From the NCBI GenBank assembly GCA_032164245.1, contig JAVMKO010000003.1, positions 8,132,651 to 8,196,650 on the forward strand: a stretch of DNA of 64,000 nucleotides. Reading direction: 5' to 3'. The DNA comes from Sternotherus odoratus. Taxonomy: Eukaryota; Chordata; Testudines; Kinosternidae. Position numbers and translations under genes: made by a program. The notes beneath the pieces are model-generated. The model was given only the letters and a program-made list of their open reading frames with translations, ran no database searches and was not told the DNA's origin. Below are positions 23,500 to 35,160 of this stretch, piece by piece; position 1 is the stretch's first letter; each line of letters starts with the position of its first letter.

Positions 23500-24230
23500 A
23501 TAAGCTAGAGGCCAGCTCCCTAAGCAAAGAAAACACAAAACCACGCCATCAGTGGGCTTGGTACAGGTTGACCGAGGTCAAAATGACCCCTCTGGATGGC
23601 ATCATGCTAAGAGTTCGAGTGATTGATGAGAGGGCAAACGTCAATTGATCTTTGATCTGTCTCCATTTTGCAGTCCCGTTTGAAATATTAATTAAAGAAA
23701 ACCCATCATGAGGAACCCACAGGGCATATTACTGGGCCATGTGACTCCTTTGAGAACAAAAGGTATAAATGCTAAGCAGTGTAAATTAGTTACTTAGTTC
23801 CCCAATTAATGTCTGAAGAGGTCCATGACACTGTGAAACAGAAGCCCTAGGGTAACCAGTACCCTGCTACGAGGGACTATTGTGGGACTTTTGAACCAAA
23901 GGGCCTCTGAGTAACCAAGACCCTGATTCGGGGAACATTTGACAGACCAAGTACTTGAGAGGGGAGAAGAAGAGAAGAAAAGAAGTCTCCATCTAGGACG
24001 GGTAGCTATACCTGCTTTGTTTGCTTATCAGGATATTGTGTAAGGCCAACATAGTTTCTTAGGGTTTATTCTTGGGAATTGAGTCTTGTTAGGGATATTA
24101 TATAACCGTTACTGCTTATGTGATTCTTTCTCAAATAAATTACTGTGCATTAAGCAAACTGTTTCTGAATTGTCACTGGTACCAGTAACAATCTGCCCAG
24201 TTGTGGGCCATTAAAGATCCATTTCAACAC
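23500..24230 (+). mobile_element. LTR-like repeat, probably endogenous retroviral
   Basis: Related to 33000-33515 and 62370-62880 (shared caaaatgacccctct-like, catgtgactcctttgagaac and gggacttttgaac). It has a TATA-like ggtataaatgc at 23761 and a polyadenylation signal aataaa at about 24136, the order expected in an LTR. Ends and target duplication could not be fixed, so the class is tentative. Confidence 0.45.
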
Positions 24231-24554
24231 AGGGTAGGTTTAGTAACCCAAATGTGGGGTCATTTTGAGCTAGGGGTTCCATAGATGTAACTTCCACCCC
24301 CTAAAAATTAGCTATTTAAAAAAAACATTTCTAGGGATATGTTTTTGTGCAGAGTTATGGATAGAACTATTGATGTGACGAGTGTCAAAACAGTCTCACG
24401 CTCTTGAGTTTTACCAAAGGAAATTCACAGCCCCTACTACATCTTTGGGAGACCGAAATTGAGAATGGAGAATGGTATCTGAGCCCCTCTCTCTTTCCCC
24501 TATCTGTGGGTGCCAGTATCAAGGTGGCTTGTGCCTGAATTTCACTACCTTGTC

Positions 24555-24790
24555 TTCATTACCTGCCGGACCGGCGCATACTGATTGATATATCGAGGAT
24601 CAATTTATTGTGTCTTATCTAGATACGATAAATTGATCCCCATAGGCTCTCCCCATCAACTCCTGTACGCCAGCTCATTGACAGGCACAAGTGGAATAGA
24701 CAGGGGAGCCCGCTGCCATCATGAAGATGCCAGGTAAGTCGAGCTAAGAGACGCCAACTTCAGCTATGCTATTCACGTGGTGAGCAACAT
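24555..24790. mobile_element. MITE-like element, older copy
   Basis: Contains a palindromic core (ggatcaatttattgtgtctt facing atacgataaattgatccc) and then gccaggtaagtcgagc. It is the same family as 44848-45135, which is better preserved. The atgaagatgccaggtaagt string at about 24720 mimics a signal-exon start but belongs to this element. Confidence 0.65.
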
Positions 24791-24879
24791 ACCACCAAGG
24801 AACATTAATTCTCCATTAATGCAGGTTCTTTACTATTAAATCCATTGGGCTCTGGGAATTGTAATAAGATCTGAAAAGC

Positions 24880-25055
24880 AGACATTTGTTTGATGCAAGT
24901 GATATTTATCAGACCAATGTGCTGCAATCTTTTCATTAAAATTATTTTTATTTGTACAGCACCATCAAAATTCCTGGAATATTTCAGGGAAATACTATTG
25001 AAAAATCCCTGCTTGAAGGACATTGCACCTGTTAAAATTTATTGTGTAGTTCAGC
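24880..25055 (-). promoter_or_regulatory. Upstream block of defensin copy P (displaced)
   Basis: Matches 37790-37930, upstream of the intact gene, in the same orientation, and 56150-56260, upstream of copy B, in reverse. Shared features are gattgcagcacac-type sequence, a tttgtacag stretch and an a-t-tcctggaatatttc-like run. At copy P it has been pushed about 1.7 kb from the TATA box by the LTR-like and MITE-like insertions between. Conservation is seen; a regulatory role is inference. Confidence 0.55.
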
Positions 25056-25869
25056 ATTTCCCAAACTGTGTTCCAAGGAACACTGGTGGTCTGCACGATG
25101 TGAATAGGTGTTCTCTGAAAGAATCATAATTTTAAAAAGGGTCTTTAATTTTTTTTTATTTTGGCATATTTGAAGCATAGTTGAATGATTATATTTTAAC
25201 ATAAAGCTCTTTTCCCGGTTATTGATAGATCTCATATTGAATGTCATGTCATAAAGAGAATTCTGACTCTTGAAACTGATTTTTGTACTACTTTATATAT
25301 GTGCTTTCCAGTTAGAAACTGTTAGTTCAATTTATTTTAAATTGGTATTTCTGCTATGTTTTATAAAATAAAATATATTTGAGTATAAATAATGCCATTT
25401 TTTATTTGAAAACCAAACAACTATGAAATAATAAGTGTTCCGTAAATAGATACCAGGCTAAAAAGTGGAAAAAAAAGTTTGGGAAAGGCTGGTGTAGTCC
25501 AATGCCCACTGAAATCAGCAGCACCCATACCCCTTCACGTGTGAGCTTTCTTAGGGGACAGAGCTCCCACAAGACTTCCATTGCAGGGCATTGGGCCCCC
25601 CCGCCAAATGCAAATGCACGGTACCATCCCCCCAGTGCAGACCCTTTACAGAGTGGAGTCAAAGCCTTAGGAATGGAAAATAAGGATAGTGAAAATACTC
25701 TCCAAAGTGCAGAGTTTGTCTGATTTTTGTGAATCTAAACAGAGGAATTTTACAATTTAATTGCCTGGAAAAAGAAAACAGAATCTCACTCTACTTTCCT
25801 TGGGTTTTCTTGCTGTAACAACTAACGGCCTTAAAATAAGAGGGAAAAGTACAGACTCAAAATGGTGAT
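25056..25869. other. No gene recognised
   Basis: AT-rich intergenic sequence with poly-T and an AATAAA-type motif near 25366. No coding or mobile-element structure was identified. Confidence 0.45.
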
Positions 25870-26300
25870 GATTTGGACTTGTGAGAGCCAATGGACACTG
25901 CAGATACTAAGCAACTTTTCAGGATTTGTCTCATTCAAACTATTGAGAGAGGAGCAAATGAGGAGTGACTGGGCTACAGCTACAGGCAGGGAAACTGAGG
26001 AACTGAAGAACCTTTTCCTACACCTCATTGATCCTACTCAGATCCCACAGTGAACATAGAGAGGTCCAGCTCCTTTATGAAAGCCATAAATTACTAATCC
26101 TGATAATGGTTAGTTTTTCACTTAGTAAAGGAGACCTGCAAGTTTTTAAGGGCTAGTCTCTGGCCCAATTACATGGCGACATACCGTACCCCAACTCCAT
26201 CCCTCATGATTTCAGTGTCACCATTCACAGAACAAGAACCACTCCCTGAGAGAGAGGGTGGCAGAATCCAGTCATTGTGCACCACGTGCTTCTTGCACTG
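25870..26300 (-). repeat. Defensin-locus repeated unit, inverted copy
   Basis: The reverse complement matches 11870-12190 over its full length (tgaatggtgacactgaaatc, cttaaaaacttgcaggtctc, actaaccattatcaggat). This copy also lacks the MITE-like insert found at 18.7 and 40.8 kb. Confidence 0.7.
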
Positions 26301-26505
26301 CCATCGGGGTGCTGGGATCAATCCTGGCAAACCTTACCCAGTCCAAGGCAGGGGAATAGAAAGGGGAAATTCATGCTTTTCTCCCATCACTAACTGTAAA
26401 ACTCAGTGTATATATATAGTAAAATACAGACCCCTTACATTCCTGGCAGACGTTGTTTACAATTTTATTCATGTTATTTCTCATTTTAAAAGATTAACCT
26501 CTGTA

Positions 26506-27217
26506 CAGTAAACCCTCGATTTAACGGACCCCGATTTAACGGACTTCGGATGCAACGGACAAAATTTCCGATGCATCCGAAATCCGTTATTGGGGGAAAT
26601 CCGTTATATGTTGACAGCTCCCGCCCGGCTCCCCGCAGCAGGGACCCCTGCGGGAGCTGTCAAACCCATGCCCCCCCGCCCGGCTCCTCGCAACGGGGAG
26701 CCGGGCGGGTGGGCTGACAGCTCCCGCCCGGCCCCGCAGCGGAGGGCCTGGCGGGAACTGTCAACCCCACCCTCCCCACAGCGGGGAGCCGGGCGGGCGG
26801 GCTGAAAGTTCCCGCCGGGCTCCCCGCTGCCGGGAGCCGGGCGGGGGGGCTGACAGCTCCCGCCGGGCTCCGCTGCGGGGAGCCGGGCGGGGGGTTTGAC
26901 AGTTCCCGCCTGGCTCCCCGCAGCGGGAGCTGGGCGGGCGGGCTGACAGTTCCCGCCTGGCTCCCCGCAGCGGGGAGCCAGGCGGGAGCTCTCAGCCCAC
27001 CCGCCCGGCTCCCCGTTGCGGGGAGCCAGGCAGGTGGGGGGGGGGCGTTTGACAGCTCCTAAAACCTCTATATAACGGACTAATTCGGGTGAGGGGGTGT
27101 CCATTAAAGCCAAAAGTCCTATTATTTAATGATTTTTAAAAATTATTAAATAACGGACTTTTGGCTTTAACGGACACCCCCTCGCCCCAATTAGTCCGTT
27201 AAATCGAGGTTTCACTG
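26506..27217. mobile_element. Tigger-like (pogo/mariner) nonautonomous element
   Basis: Ends cagtaaaccctcgatttaac and gttaaatcgaggtttcactg form terminal inverted repeats flanked by TA (26504-26505 and 27218-27219), as in Tigger/pogo elements. The interior has a GC-rich tandem array with unit about 60-70 bp (gggagccgggcgggcgggctgacagctccc) and a long palindrome at about 27075-27200. The family is also seen at 44467 and 63817. No transposase frame. Confidence 0.88.
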
Positions 27218-27774
27218 TAATGGGTTCTGATTCATTAAATTGGAAATTTCCCTAAACACATGCAAAATATTGATAAATATTGTGTAAGCAGTGTCAGGAT
27301 GAGCTCCCCCCTGACATCTGGTGGGGCATTGCGGGAATTGCAGTGAGCTGTGGAAAATAACTTTGGCTGATGTCATTTGCATAGACACACCCACCACACC
27401 TAGTTCTGAGCTCACAGCAGCCCAAATGGTCACTTTGGCTGCTTTGGGATCCCTGATTTCTCTGTTACTGGGGCAGGAATGATGGGATATTGTTAACCTG
27501 ATTGCATGCATTGGGGACTGGGACATGTACTTGGCCTTTATCATGATAGAGGGACTTGCCATCATCTAGGTAGCGCTCACCGGCCAAAACCCATTGTGTT
27601 GAGAGAGGCAGTGGATGGGCCTCCATATGTTTTGGTGAGGGTATTGTCTGTGAGTCCTCTTCAAGCCTATTGCACTCTGTCTCTCTTCACTGTATGATGT
27701 CAAAGCTAGTGTTTGATTCCATTAGGAGTCTGGATTCAGTCTGCTAAGCTGAGCTCACTTTGGGCCCTATAGGG

Positions 27775-28183
27775 CAGTGGTCCCCAACCCCCGGTCCGCG
27801 GAGGTCCCCAACCCCCGGTCCTTTGCTACCGGGCCGCGGCCGCGTTCCCCTCCGTGCCGCGGCTGCGCTCCCCTCCGGTTCCCCTCCGTTCCCCTCTGGG
27901 CGCGTTCCCTCCGCGTTCCCCTCCGTGCGCGTTCTCCTGTGTTTCCCCATCCGGTTGGTTCCCGCCTTCCGTTCCGGTCCTTCTTCCGGCTGTTTTTCGG
28001 CGGACATAGAACATTCCGCCGCGGAGAGGTGAAAAATTAAAGCTGATCAATTGAATTCTGCGGCTTTTCGGCGGACATACAACGGTCCGCCGCACACAGT
28101 GAAAAGTTAAATTCCGACCGGGCCGCAAGCATAAGTCGGCCGCGTTCACCGGTCCGCGGCGAACAAAAGGTTGGGGACCACTG
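27775..28183. mobile_element. Nonautonomous hAT element, 409 bp
   Basis: Ends are cagtggtccccaacccccgg and aaaaggttggggaccactg. The target duplications are ctataggg (27767-27774) and ctgtaggg (28184-28191), seven of eight bases identical. GC-rich interior, no transposase. Its ends resemble those of the 16210 element, so they are probably related families. Confidence 0.92.
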
Positions 28184-28709
28184 CTGTAGGGTGTCTGCAC
28201 TAAGGCCCCCCTACTATAAGCTGACATCACTTGAAAGCTGTGACTACTTCAGAGCTGCAATCACTGAGTGCTATGTTGAGTAGGGGGGCCTGAAATTGTA
28301 TTGCTGAGCAGTGGATGGAGTGGACTGACCGCTAGCAGAGTGCAGCAGCTGACAGAGAGCGGCTGGTGAATCAGAGCACTCCCTGGGCAGCTGATGGAAT
28401 GGTTCATGGTGAGGACTGCAGCAGAACCCCATAGAGATTTGGGGCAGTTGGTCTCTGACCACGTAAGGTGCCCCTTAACCTGCCTCTGCCCCCATTTCTA
28501 CCCAGACAGGGAGCTAAAACTCTGCTAATGAACTTTTGAACTCTGCAGAGACCTTTGGGCTGTTGGACTTTTGGGACCTGGGATGACTTTGGGGCATGTG
28601 GGACTCAAGAACCAGAGGTGAAGGACACAGCCCATTTGCTTGTGTGTGTGTGTGTGTGTGGGGGGGGGATTCTGGTTCATGGTTTGGTTTATGAATCCTG
28701 GTTGTGGTG

Positions 28710-29492
28710 TATCATAAGTGTAAAGTGCTGGAGAGTGATACTCTGCCTGTATAAAGTTAATGTTATCTGAAAACAAGTGACGTAAGAGTTTCCCTACCAT
28801 GAGGGAGGGAGGGGTTTAGTTAGTTCAGTTTCTTTTTTGGCTTGCCAATGTAGCTTGGTAAGGGTTCTGGGGCATCTTTAGCTATGAAGATGGCTCTACT
28901 TCTTTCTTATATTCCTGATTAGCTGTACTGTGAGTATAACCTTTTGATTCTTTTAAGTCTGTGCCTATTTGGGGTGTTTCTCTCCTTTTCAAAAGGGAGT
29001 TAGAGAACTCCAGATTGTGAAGTGTAATGTTCCTCTGTCTATTCCATTTTCTTTAATAAATCTTTTAGTTATAAAAACGTCTAGTTTATTCCCCTTAAGG
29101 GTTCCTTTGCTTCCAGCCTGGGAAGGGAGGGAGGAAGGGGGAAGTAGATAAACGGGGTAGGAGCAGAGGAACATCTCTTCTCTTCAATGAGAAGAGATGA
29201 GGGAGGAGGTGACACAGCCTCCAGGTGTCTGACTCTAGCTCTCGGGGAGGGGAACAAAGTTAGGGTTTTGGGGAGTCTGAGTACCCCAATCCAAGGCCTT
29301 GGATATCTACTCAAATGGTAGCAGCCATGGTTCCCCAAGAACCCAACTAGTAAAAGGGAGAAGTCTTGGGGTGTATTGAATTAACTAAGCTGGGAGCAGC
29401 TGAAATTAAGGGGTCTGGCTAGAAAAGAGTCCAAGTCTTTGTACTCAAGAGCACAGAAGCTGGGGTACCCCCACTCTTATATTGGGGAAACA
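28710..29492 (+). mobile_element. Nested solo LTR, 783 bp
   Basis: Flanked by the 5-bp duplication tggtg (28705-28709 and 29493-29497). Its position is confirmed by the uninterrupted sister LTR at 51940-51960. It starts tatcataagtgtaaag, against tgtcataagtatgaag in the relative at 62347 (minus), so the TG start has mutated to TA. It contains aataaatctttt near 29056, a likely polyadenylation signal. Confidence 0.8.
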
Positions 29493-29739
29493 TGGTGTTT
29501 CCTCAATATAATGCCACATTGTTTCTCTCTGTTATTAAAAGGGTTTTGGTGCACTCAGATTCTGTGTTTGTGAGAGGGGAAGTATTGCCTCTTAGAGGCG
29601 CACAGAAGGGTGGTATATGGTTGTCCCAGGTCACTGGGTGGGGGCTCGAGCCGGTTTTGTATTGTGTCATTAGAATGGAACCCCTGGATACTGAACCCGG
29701 CCCTTTTTGCTGCAAACTCTGATGGGCAGAAGGGTTACA

Positions 29740-30425
29740 ATTATATGAAACAAATACATTTTTCCCAAGGACCTGAAAGAAAACACAAAATCATTACCAA
29801 TAAACTCTCCAGGTGACAAAACTTAATGGACCGATCACTAACACAGTGATTTGGATCACTTTGTTAGCTGCTCACAAGCAACTGAACAGCTAAATCTAGA
29901 TGTATGGATCTAGGAACAAAGAAGATTGGTCACAGTTACAGGATGAGGGACTCTATCCTGGGAAGCAGTAACCCTGAAAAGAGGGATTGTGGGTTGATAA
30001 TCAGCTCCCAGTGCAATCCTGTTGGGAAAATGGTTAATCCAATCCCTGGCTGCATTAACAGGGGAATCTTAAATAGGAGGAGAGAGGTTATTTTAACTGA
30101 ATTTTGAACCACCAACTGTGCCCACTTTTGGAATATTGTGTTCAGTTCCATTGTCCACTAGTCAAGAAGGAGGTTGAGCAATTGGAGAGAACTAGATAAG
30201 TTCATGAAGGATAGGTCCATCATGGCTATTAGTAAGGAAGGAAAGGGATGGTGTCCCTTGCTTCTGTTTGCCAAAAGCTGGGAATGAGCAACAGGGTGAT
30301 GAATCAGTTGATGATTACCTGTTCTGTACATTCCCTCTGGGGTACCTGGAATTGGCCACTGTCGCAAGAGAGGATACTGGGCTAAATGAACATTTGGTTT
30401 AACCACTCCTCAGGGATGCATTCTT
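29740..30425 (+). mobile_element. CR1 LINE 3' half, degenerate
   Basis: The plus strand carries eroded CR1 coding sequence (gtgatttggatcactttg, ggatgagggactctatcctg) and then the CR1 3' region (gataagttcatgaagga, agaggatactgggctaaatg). The same family is at 56730-57410. No intact frame. Confidence 0.75.
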
Positions 30426-31252
30426 ATATACTTTTTCAAACTTACTGAGGTGCAGCCCCTCTATTAGGGGGTTGCCTTTCTCATGGGTTGGTTGGTTGCT
30501 TTCTCACAGGTTTAGTTAATTGCTTTCTCTCAGGTTTGGTTCGAACAAACATTCATCCATCACACTGTCCATCCATCATATTGTCTACTGCCTTTAAGCT
30601 AGGTCTGCCTGTTATTTGTTTTCTGTGTGGCATGTGTTTGTACCCAGGTGTTCTGGTGCCATCTTGGCCCATGTTCATTTTATTAGTGATTAATATGTAC
30701 TTCTAGCAGTCCCCTTCTTGCCAACCTCTGTGAGCAGGGACCTGCCTCGGGCTCACAGCCCAGCTTTGCTTTATGTTAGCAACGTCTTGACCATTACTTC
30801 AGTTCAGGCCTCAGGCCTCATACCGGGCCTCTGATACCAAGGGTTTATGTCTCAGGGCCTCATCTTACTTCAGCATCATATGAGCAGTGTCTATGAACAG
30901 ACTCACCCCTATGTCCACATTGTTGTTTCATGGAAGAATATGGAAAACTATAATGAAGGACAAAAGGAAAGCTCCCAGGAGAGAGCATGGGGGATGCGTC
31001 TCCTTTGTATCATTGTGCAACTCCTGTGAGAACAAAATGGTGGCTCTTTACAACTTTAACACTGAGTTTGCTAAGAAGAAAGGCGTATAAGTTTGGAGCT
31101 ATGTTACATAATGTATGGGGTGGGTCGGATGTATGGTATGAATCTATCACACAAAAACTAGAATAACTAGCCACATGTTCTGAGTGATGTTTATACTTGT
31201 AAGCTTTTCAGGATGCTTATATGTCACTCTCCCAATCACTGAGGAAAGGATC
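30426..31252. other. No gene recognised
   Basis: Includes a short tandem pair around ctcaggtttggttcg (30460-30545). 30840-31100 could be part of an LTR, with no defined ends. Confidence 0.4.
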
Positions 31253-31266
31253 CTATTTTCAACAAG

Positions 31267-31518
31267 AATCAGAGAAGTAGCCATGTTAGTCTGGAATTGC
31301 AGAAGTGACAAAGAGTCCTGTGGCACCTTAAAGCCTAACTAAAGTATTGAAGCATAAGCTTTCATGGGCTAATAGCCACTTTGTGAGATGCATGCAGTGG
31401 AAGTATCCAGGGGCAGGTATCTTACATGCTTATATACCGACAAAGTAGGCATTAGCCCAATCAAGCTTATGCTTCAATTCTTTAGTTAGTCTTTAAGGTG
31501 CCACAGGACTCTTTGTCA
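31267..31518. mobile_element. Element of 252 bp with inverted arms and a 14-bp duplication
   Basis: The left arm contains gacaaagagtcctgtggcacc and the right arm its reverse complement, ggtgccacaggactctttgtc. Inside each is a taactaaag / ctttagtta pair and a gcataagctt / aagcttatgc pair. The target duplication ctattttcaacaag is perfect at 31253-31266 and 31519-31532. The long duplication points to target-primed insertion; the inverted arms recall Penelope-like elements. The family assignment is tentative. Confidence 0.75.
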
Positions 31519-31532
31519 CTATTTTCAACAAG

Positions 31533-32104
31533 TAGCTGAGGACATATTTAACTATAGAATTTTCTTGGTAGCACTCATCATGATGATAGTTGCCAATCTG
31601 CTTCCATTATAACCCCTTCTTCTTACATGATTGCCCATTTCTGGACAGTTCTCCTTTCCGGGTATCATTTTGGATTTGAAAGGCCTGCTGTCCTTGGACT
31701 GAGGGGAGTTGGTAGGAGCTGTTGTGAGTCTCTCTGGCAAGAAAGAAAGCAGGGAAGAGCAAACAGGCTGCTCTTGAAAAATACAAACTGGTAAGAGGTC
31801 AGAAAATGTGAAAATAGCCAAGGGATAGAAATGTTTACTCAGCCCCTGAGGTAGCATGTCTAGCCCAGGTAGTTTTTTTTTCTTTTTGAATTTTGTTTGC
31901 CCCAGATGGGGGAGGTTTTGGTTCACCTTGGGGCTAAACCACTCACCAAACAGGGGAAACTGGGGCACTCACCAAGTGTGATGATAGCAACGTAAGCAGC
32001 GGAGAAGGTGGGGAGGAGCTGGGAGCAGTCTCCCACAAACTAGATGTGATAAATCAAACCCTGCTGGATCAATCATTGCCCATCAATCCAGCAGGTAATG
32101 TAGA
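31533..32104. other. Intergenic; short paralogy to 44.1 kb
   Basis: 31690-31790 (gagttggtaggagctg, gggaagagcaaacaggctgc) matches 44070-44160 in the same orientation, another shared piece of the locus. No gene is visible. Confidence 0.45.
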
Positions 32105-32545
32105 CAAGCCCAGAAGAGGGGCAGGCTTTAGACTTACATGAGCTGGAAGACCGAATAATCCATGCATTCTTTAAGAAAAAATATCCTATAATTAAATTTT
32201 TTTTTTTGGTTTTAGCAATGGATAAAAGTATGTTTTAAACTAAAACTGTACATAGATGTGAGTCTTGTTCTGCATCTTATATATATCTTATATTTGTCTT
32301 ATATGTGTCTTATATATGTCAACATTTCTAAAGTTCCCAAGTTTGACTAAAGCCCCAGTGGAATATAAAATTTCAACTTCTTTTAAATGTTAATAAACAT
32401 TTCAATGACATTTTGTAACATATTTCCAGCTGACTTATTATGTAATTTGATGAGATTCTCCTTTTTTAATGGCATGGTAAATTTTAGTTTTCGAAGATTA
32501 ATAGAAAGGACTTTTATAAGAAAACTAGCGTAAAAGCCTGTTTAT
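32105..32545 (+). repeat. Relic of defensin 3' flank
   Basis: Collinear with 8140-8580, downstream of copy A (shared gggcaggctttag, agctggaag, tgcattcttt, ggataaaagtatgttt and ggacttttataag). No cysteine exon lies upstream, so only the 3' flank of a former gene unit remains. Confidence 0.65.
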
Positions 32546-32985
32546 AATGGCCAAGGTTAACGGCACGTGCCCCCTCCCCACTCACTCAGCTCTCCCTACC
32601 CTCACTCCAACGGCCCCCCCCAACTCGCTCAGCTCTCTCCCCTTTCCCCCACAACAGCCCCCCCACTTGCTGAGCTCTTTCCCCCTCCCCCCTCCATCAC
32701 CTCCCCAGTCGCTCAGCTCTCCCCCTCAACTCCCTCATCCATCGCCCCCCCAGTCGCTCAGCTCTCACCCCTCAACTCCCTCATCCATCGCCCCCCCAGT
32801 CGCTCAGCTATCACCCCTCCCCCCCACTCCAATGCCCCCTCCACTCGCTCAGCTCTCTCCCCTTCCCCGCACTCCAATGGCCCCATAACCCCTCGTCATG
32901 TGCCCAACAGCCCAGCCCACTCCCTCCCATCCCCCTTAGCAGCATTCACTCCCCCCCTCCGTTTGCTGACACCCCAATATCAAAC
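32525..32985. mobile_element. Repeat with Pro/Ser-coding minisatellite
   Basis: Starts actagcgtaaaagcctg and contains a C-rich tandem unit around actcgctcagctctctcccc. It is the same family as 34457-35160. Frames of 113-164 codons are repeat translation. The element class is unknown; the AT-rich ends with actag and aaaag suggest a DNA element. Confidence 0.6.
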
Positions 32986-34456
32986 TTTAGAATATATCAG
33001 CCTTGGGGGACTAGCTCACCAAAGTAAAGAAGAGGAAAAAGCCTGTGATCATTGGGGTTAGTACAGGCTGACAAAGAGTCAAAATGACCCTTTTCAGATG
33101 GCATCACACTAAGAGCAGAAGTGAATGACTGATGAGACAGTAAACATTGATTTATTTTTTTGTCTGTGCCCATTTTGCAGTCCTTCCTAAAATATCAATT
33201 AGAGAAAACCAGTCATTATACGCCCAAAGGGAATATTTCTGGGACATGTGACTCTTTTGAGAACAAAAGGAATAAATGTTAAGCAAGTAAATAAGTTAAG
33301 TTAGTTCCCCAAAAAGCATATAACGAGGTCTATGATGCTCTGAGACAGAAGGCCTTGGGGTAACTGAGACTCTGTTAAGAAGGATTATTGTGGGACTTTT
33401 GAACTAGAAGGCCTCAGGGTAAACGAGACCCTGCTTCAGGGGACATTTGAGAGAGAAAATACCTGAGAGGGGGAGGAAGAGAAGAAAAGAATTCCCCATC
33501 TAGACATGGCCAGTGCCTCAGTTTCCCCTGTTAGGAGGTTTATTTAGTCTCGGCTGAAACAAAACTTCGCCCAAACTTGGGGCAAACAATATGGTGAAAA
33601 ATAAAAACAAAACTTGCTGGGCAGTGGTGCTTCCTCGGGGACTGATTGGATATTTCTTCCAGTCAGTTTTTCATGTACAACAGTTTTCATAGATTTTGAG
33701 GCCAGGAAGGATCATTGTGATCATATAGCCTGACCTTCCATTGAACATGGACCATAGAACTGCCCCAGAATAATTCATAAAGCATATATTTTAGGAAAAC
33801 ATACAATCTTGATTTAAAACTTGTCAGTGATGGAGAATCCAGCACAACTCTTGGTACCTTTTTCCAAGGGCTAATTACCCTCACTTAAAAAATTACACCT
33901 TGTTTCCAATCTGCATTTGTCTAGGTTAAATGTCCAGCCTTTGGATTGCAGTACACCTTTCTTGGCTAGATTGAGGGCTCAATGTTAAAGATTTGTTCCC
34001 CATGTAATTAACCATAGATAGTACTCAGGTAACACTACTCAGGTAACACTTAGACTTAAGGCCTCAGCCCTTTTAAAGCAGACTAGCCTGATTTCCTCTA
34101 TTCTCCTCAATATGGACATGTTTGGGGAAATCTCTCAGAGCTCTTGGGGTCTCACATGCACATTTAAATATTGGGGGGCTTTCTGCAATCATTTCCATTC
34201 TTGAAAGAAAACCTGCTGCACAGAGCCATGTCTGGAAGCCCTGACACAAGGGAAGAGGACCTGGCCATGGGACAGTTTCAGTGCAGAGAGGACAAGAAGG
34301 AGGATCGAGGTGTTCGGGGGTACTAAGGTGGGTTGTAAACTGTGACTGGACCCAACTCCACTGACAATACTATAAACCAAACCGACTTGTAAAAACTGTA
34401 AAGATCGGGGCAGAATTCATTCACAGGCACTCACCGAAACATACAAATATATATAT
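32979..34456 (+). repeat. Segmental duplication (pair at 62346-63816)
   Basis: Collinear, same-orientation match from atcaaactttagaatatatc to acatacaaatatatatata. It includes the LTR-like stretch at 33.0-33.5 kb and an eroded CR1-type stretch at about 33680-33980 on the minus strand (gaggccaggaaggatcattg, tggagaatcca). No gene. Confidence 0.9.
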
Positions 34457-35160
34457 ACTAGTGTAAAAGCCCGTGTACACTGGCCAATGGTAATGGCTCG
34501 TGCCCCCTCCACTCACTCAGCTCTCTCCCCCTCTCCTCTTCCCCCAGCCCCCGCATTCGCTCAGCTCTCTCCCCCCCCCACTCTAACCCCCCCACTCGCT
34601 CAGCTCTCTCTCACCTCCCTTCCTCGCCCAGCCCCCGCACTCGCTCAGCTCTGTCCCCTTCTATTCTCCCCCAACCCCTGTACTCACTCATCTCTTTCAC
34701 CCTCCCTCCACTCCAACCCCCCCCTCGCTCACCTCTCTCACCCCACCCCCACACTCCAACAGCCCCCCCGACTTGCTCAGCTCTCTCCCCCCTTCCCCCA
34801 CTCCAACATCCCCTGAACCCCTCATCATGCACCTGACAGCCCAGCCCGCTCCCTCCCATCCCCACAGCAGCATGGGGAAGGCGGCCCGCTCCGGCTAGAC
34901 TGGGCGCAGCTGGCCGGGCCGGGTCCGGGCACCTCTGCCCCGCCGGTCCAGCGCCCCCTTCCCTCTCCCCAAATGGCCAGAGACCCCTGCCTGCACCTCC
35001 TGCACCCAGCCACCCTCCTGCCTTGCTTCCCTATGGCGGTGCACGCACAGCAGCCATGTTGTGCTCCCGAACTACACCTCCCAGCATGCTGTTCATCCGG
35101 GACGTCTCTACTGCGCATGACGGCTTCACACAAACTTCCTTAGCCTTTTAATATATAGGA
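34457..35160. mobile_element. Repeat with minisatellite, fuller copy
   Basis: Begins actagtgtaaaagcccgtg inside an (AT)n tract and ends near ccttttaatatataggat. The reverse complement of that end (atcctatatattaaaagg) loosely mirrors the start. The interior repeats actcgctcagctctctcccc. A GC-rich segment follows at 34860-35110. Frames are artefacts of the repeat. Confidence 0.6.

Larger units (their letters stand above)
27283..29739 (+). mobile_element. Solo LTR interrupted by a hAT and another LTR
   Basis: Begins tgtaagcagtgtcaggatga and ends gcagaagggttaca (TG...CA). It aligns with the uninterrupted copy at 50810-52194. The extra sequence is exactly the hAT at 27775-28183 and the LTR at 28710-29492. 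Flanks attg and atta are consistent with a 4-bp duplication carrying one change. No internal viral genes are next to it, so it is a solo LTR formed by recombination. Confidence 0.82.

Noticed and set aside
24715..24745. atgaagatgccaggtaagt, resembling a signal exon start with a donor
   Set aside because: The same string occurs as a variant in the MITE-like element at 45030, and no hydrophobic core follows the ATG.
26590..27113. Frames of 71 and 169 codons on opposite strands
   Set aside because: GC-rich tandem array within the Tigger-like element.
32547..33061. Ser/Pro-rich frames of 113 and 164 codons
   Set aside because: Translation of the actcgctcagctctc minisatellite shared with 34.5-34.8 kb.
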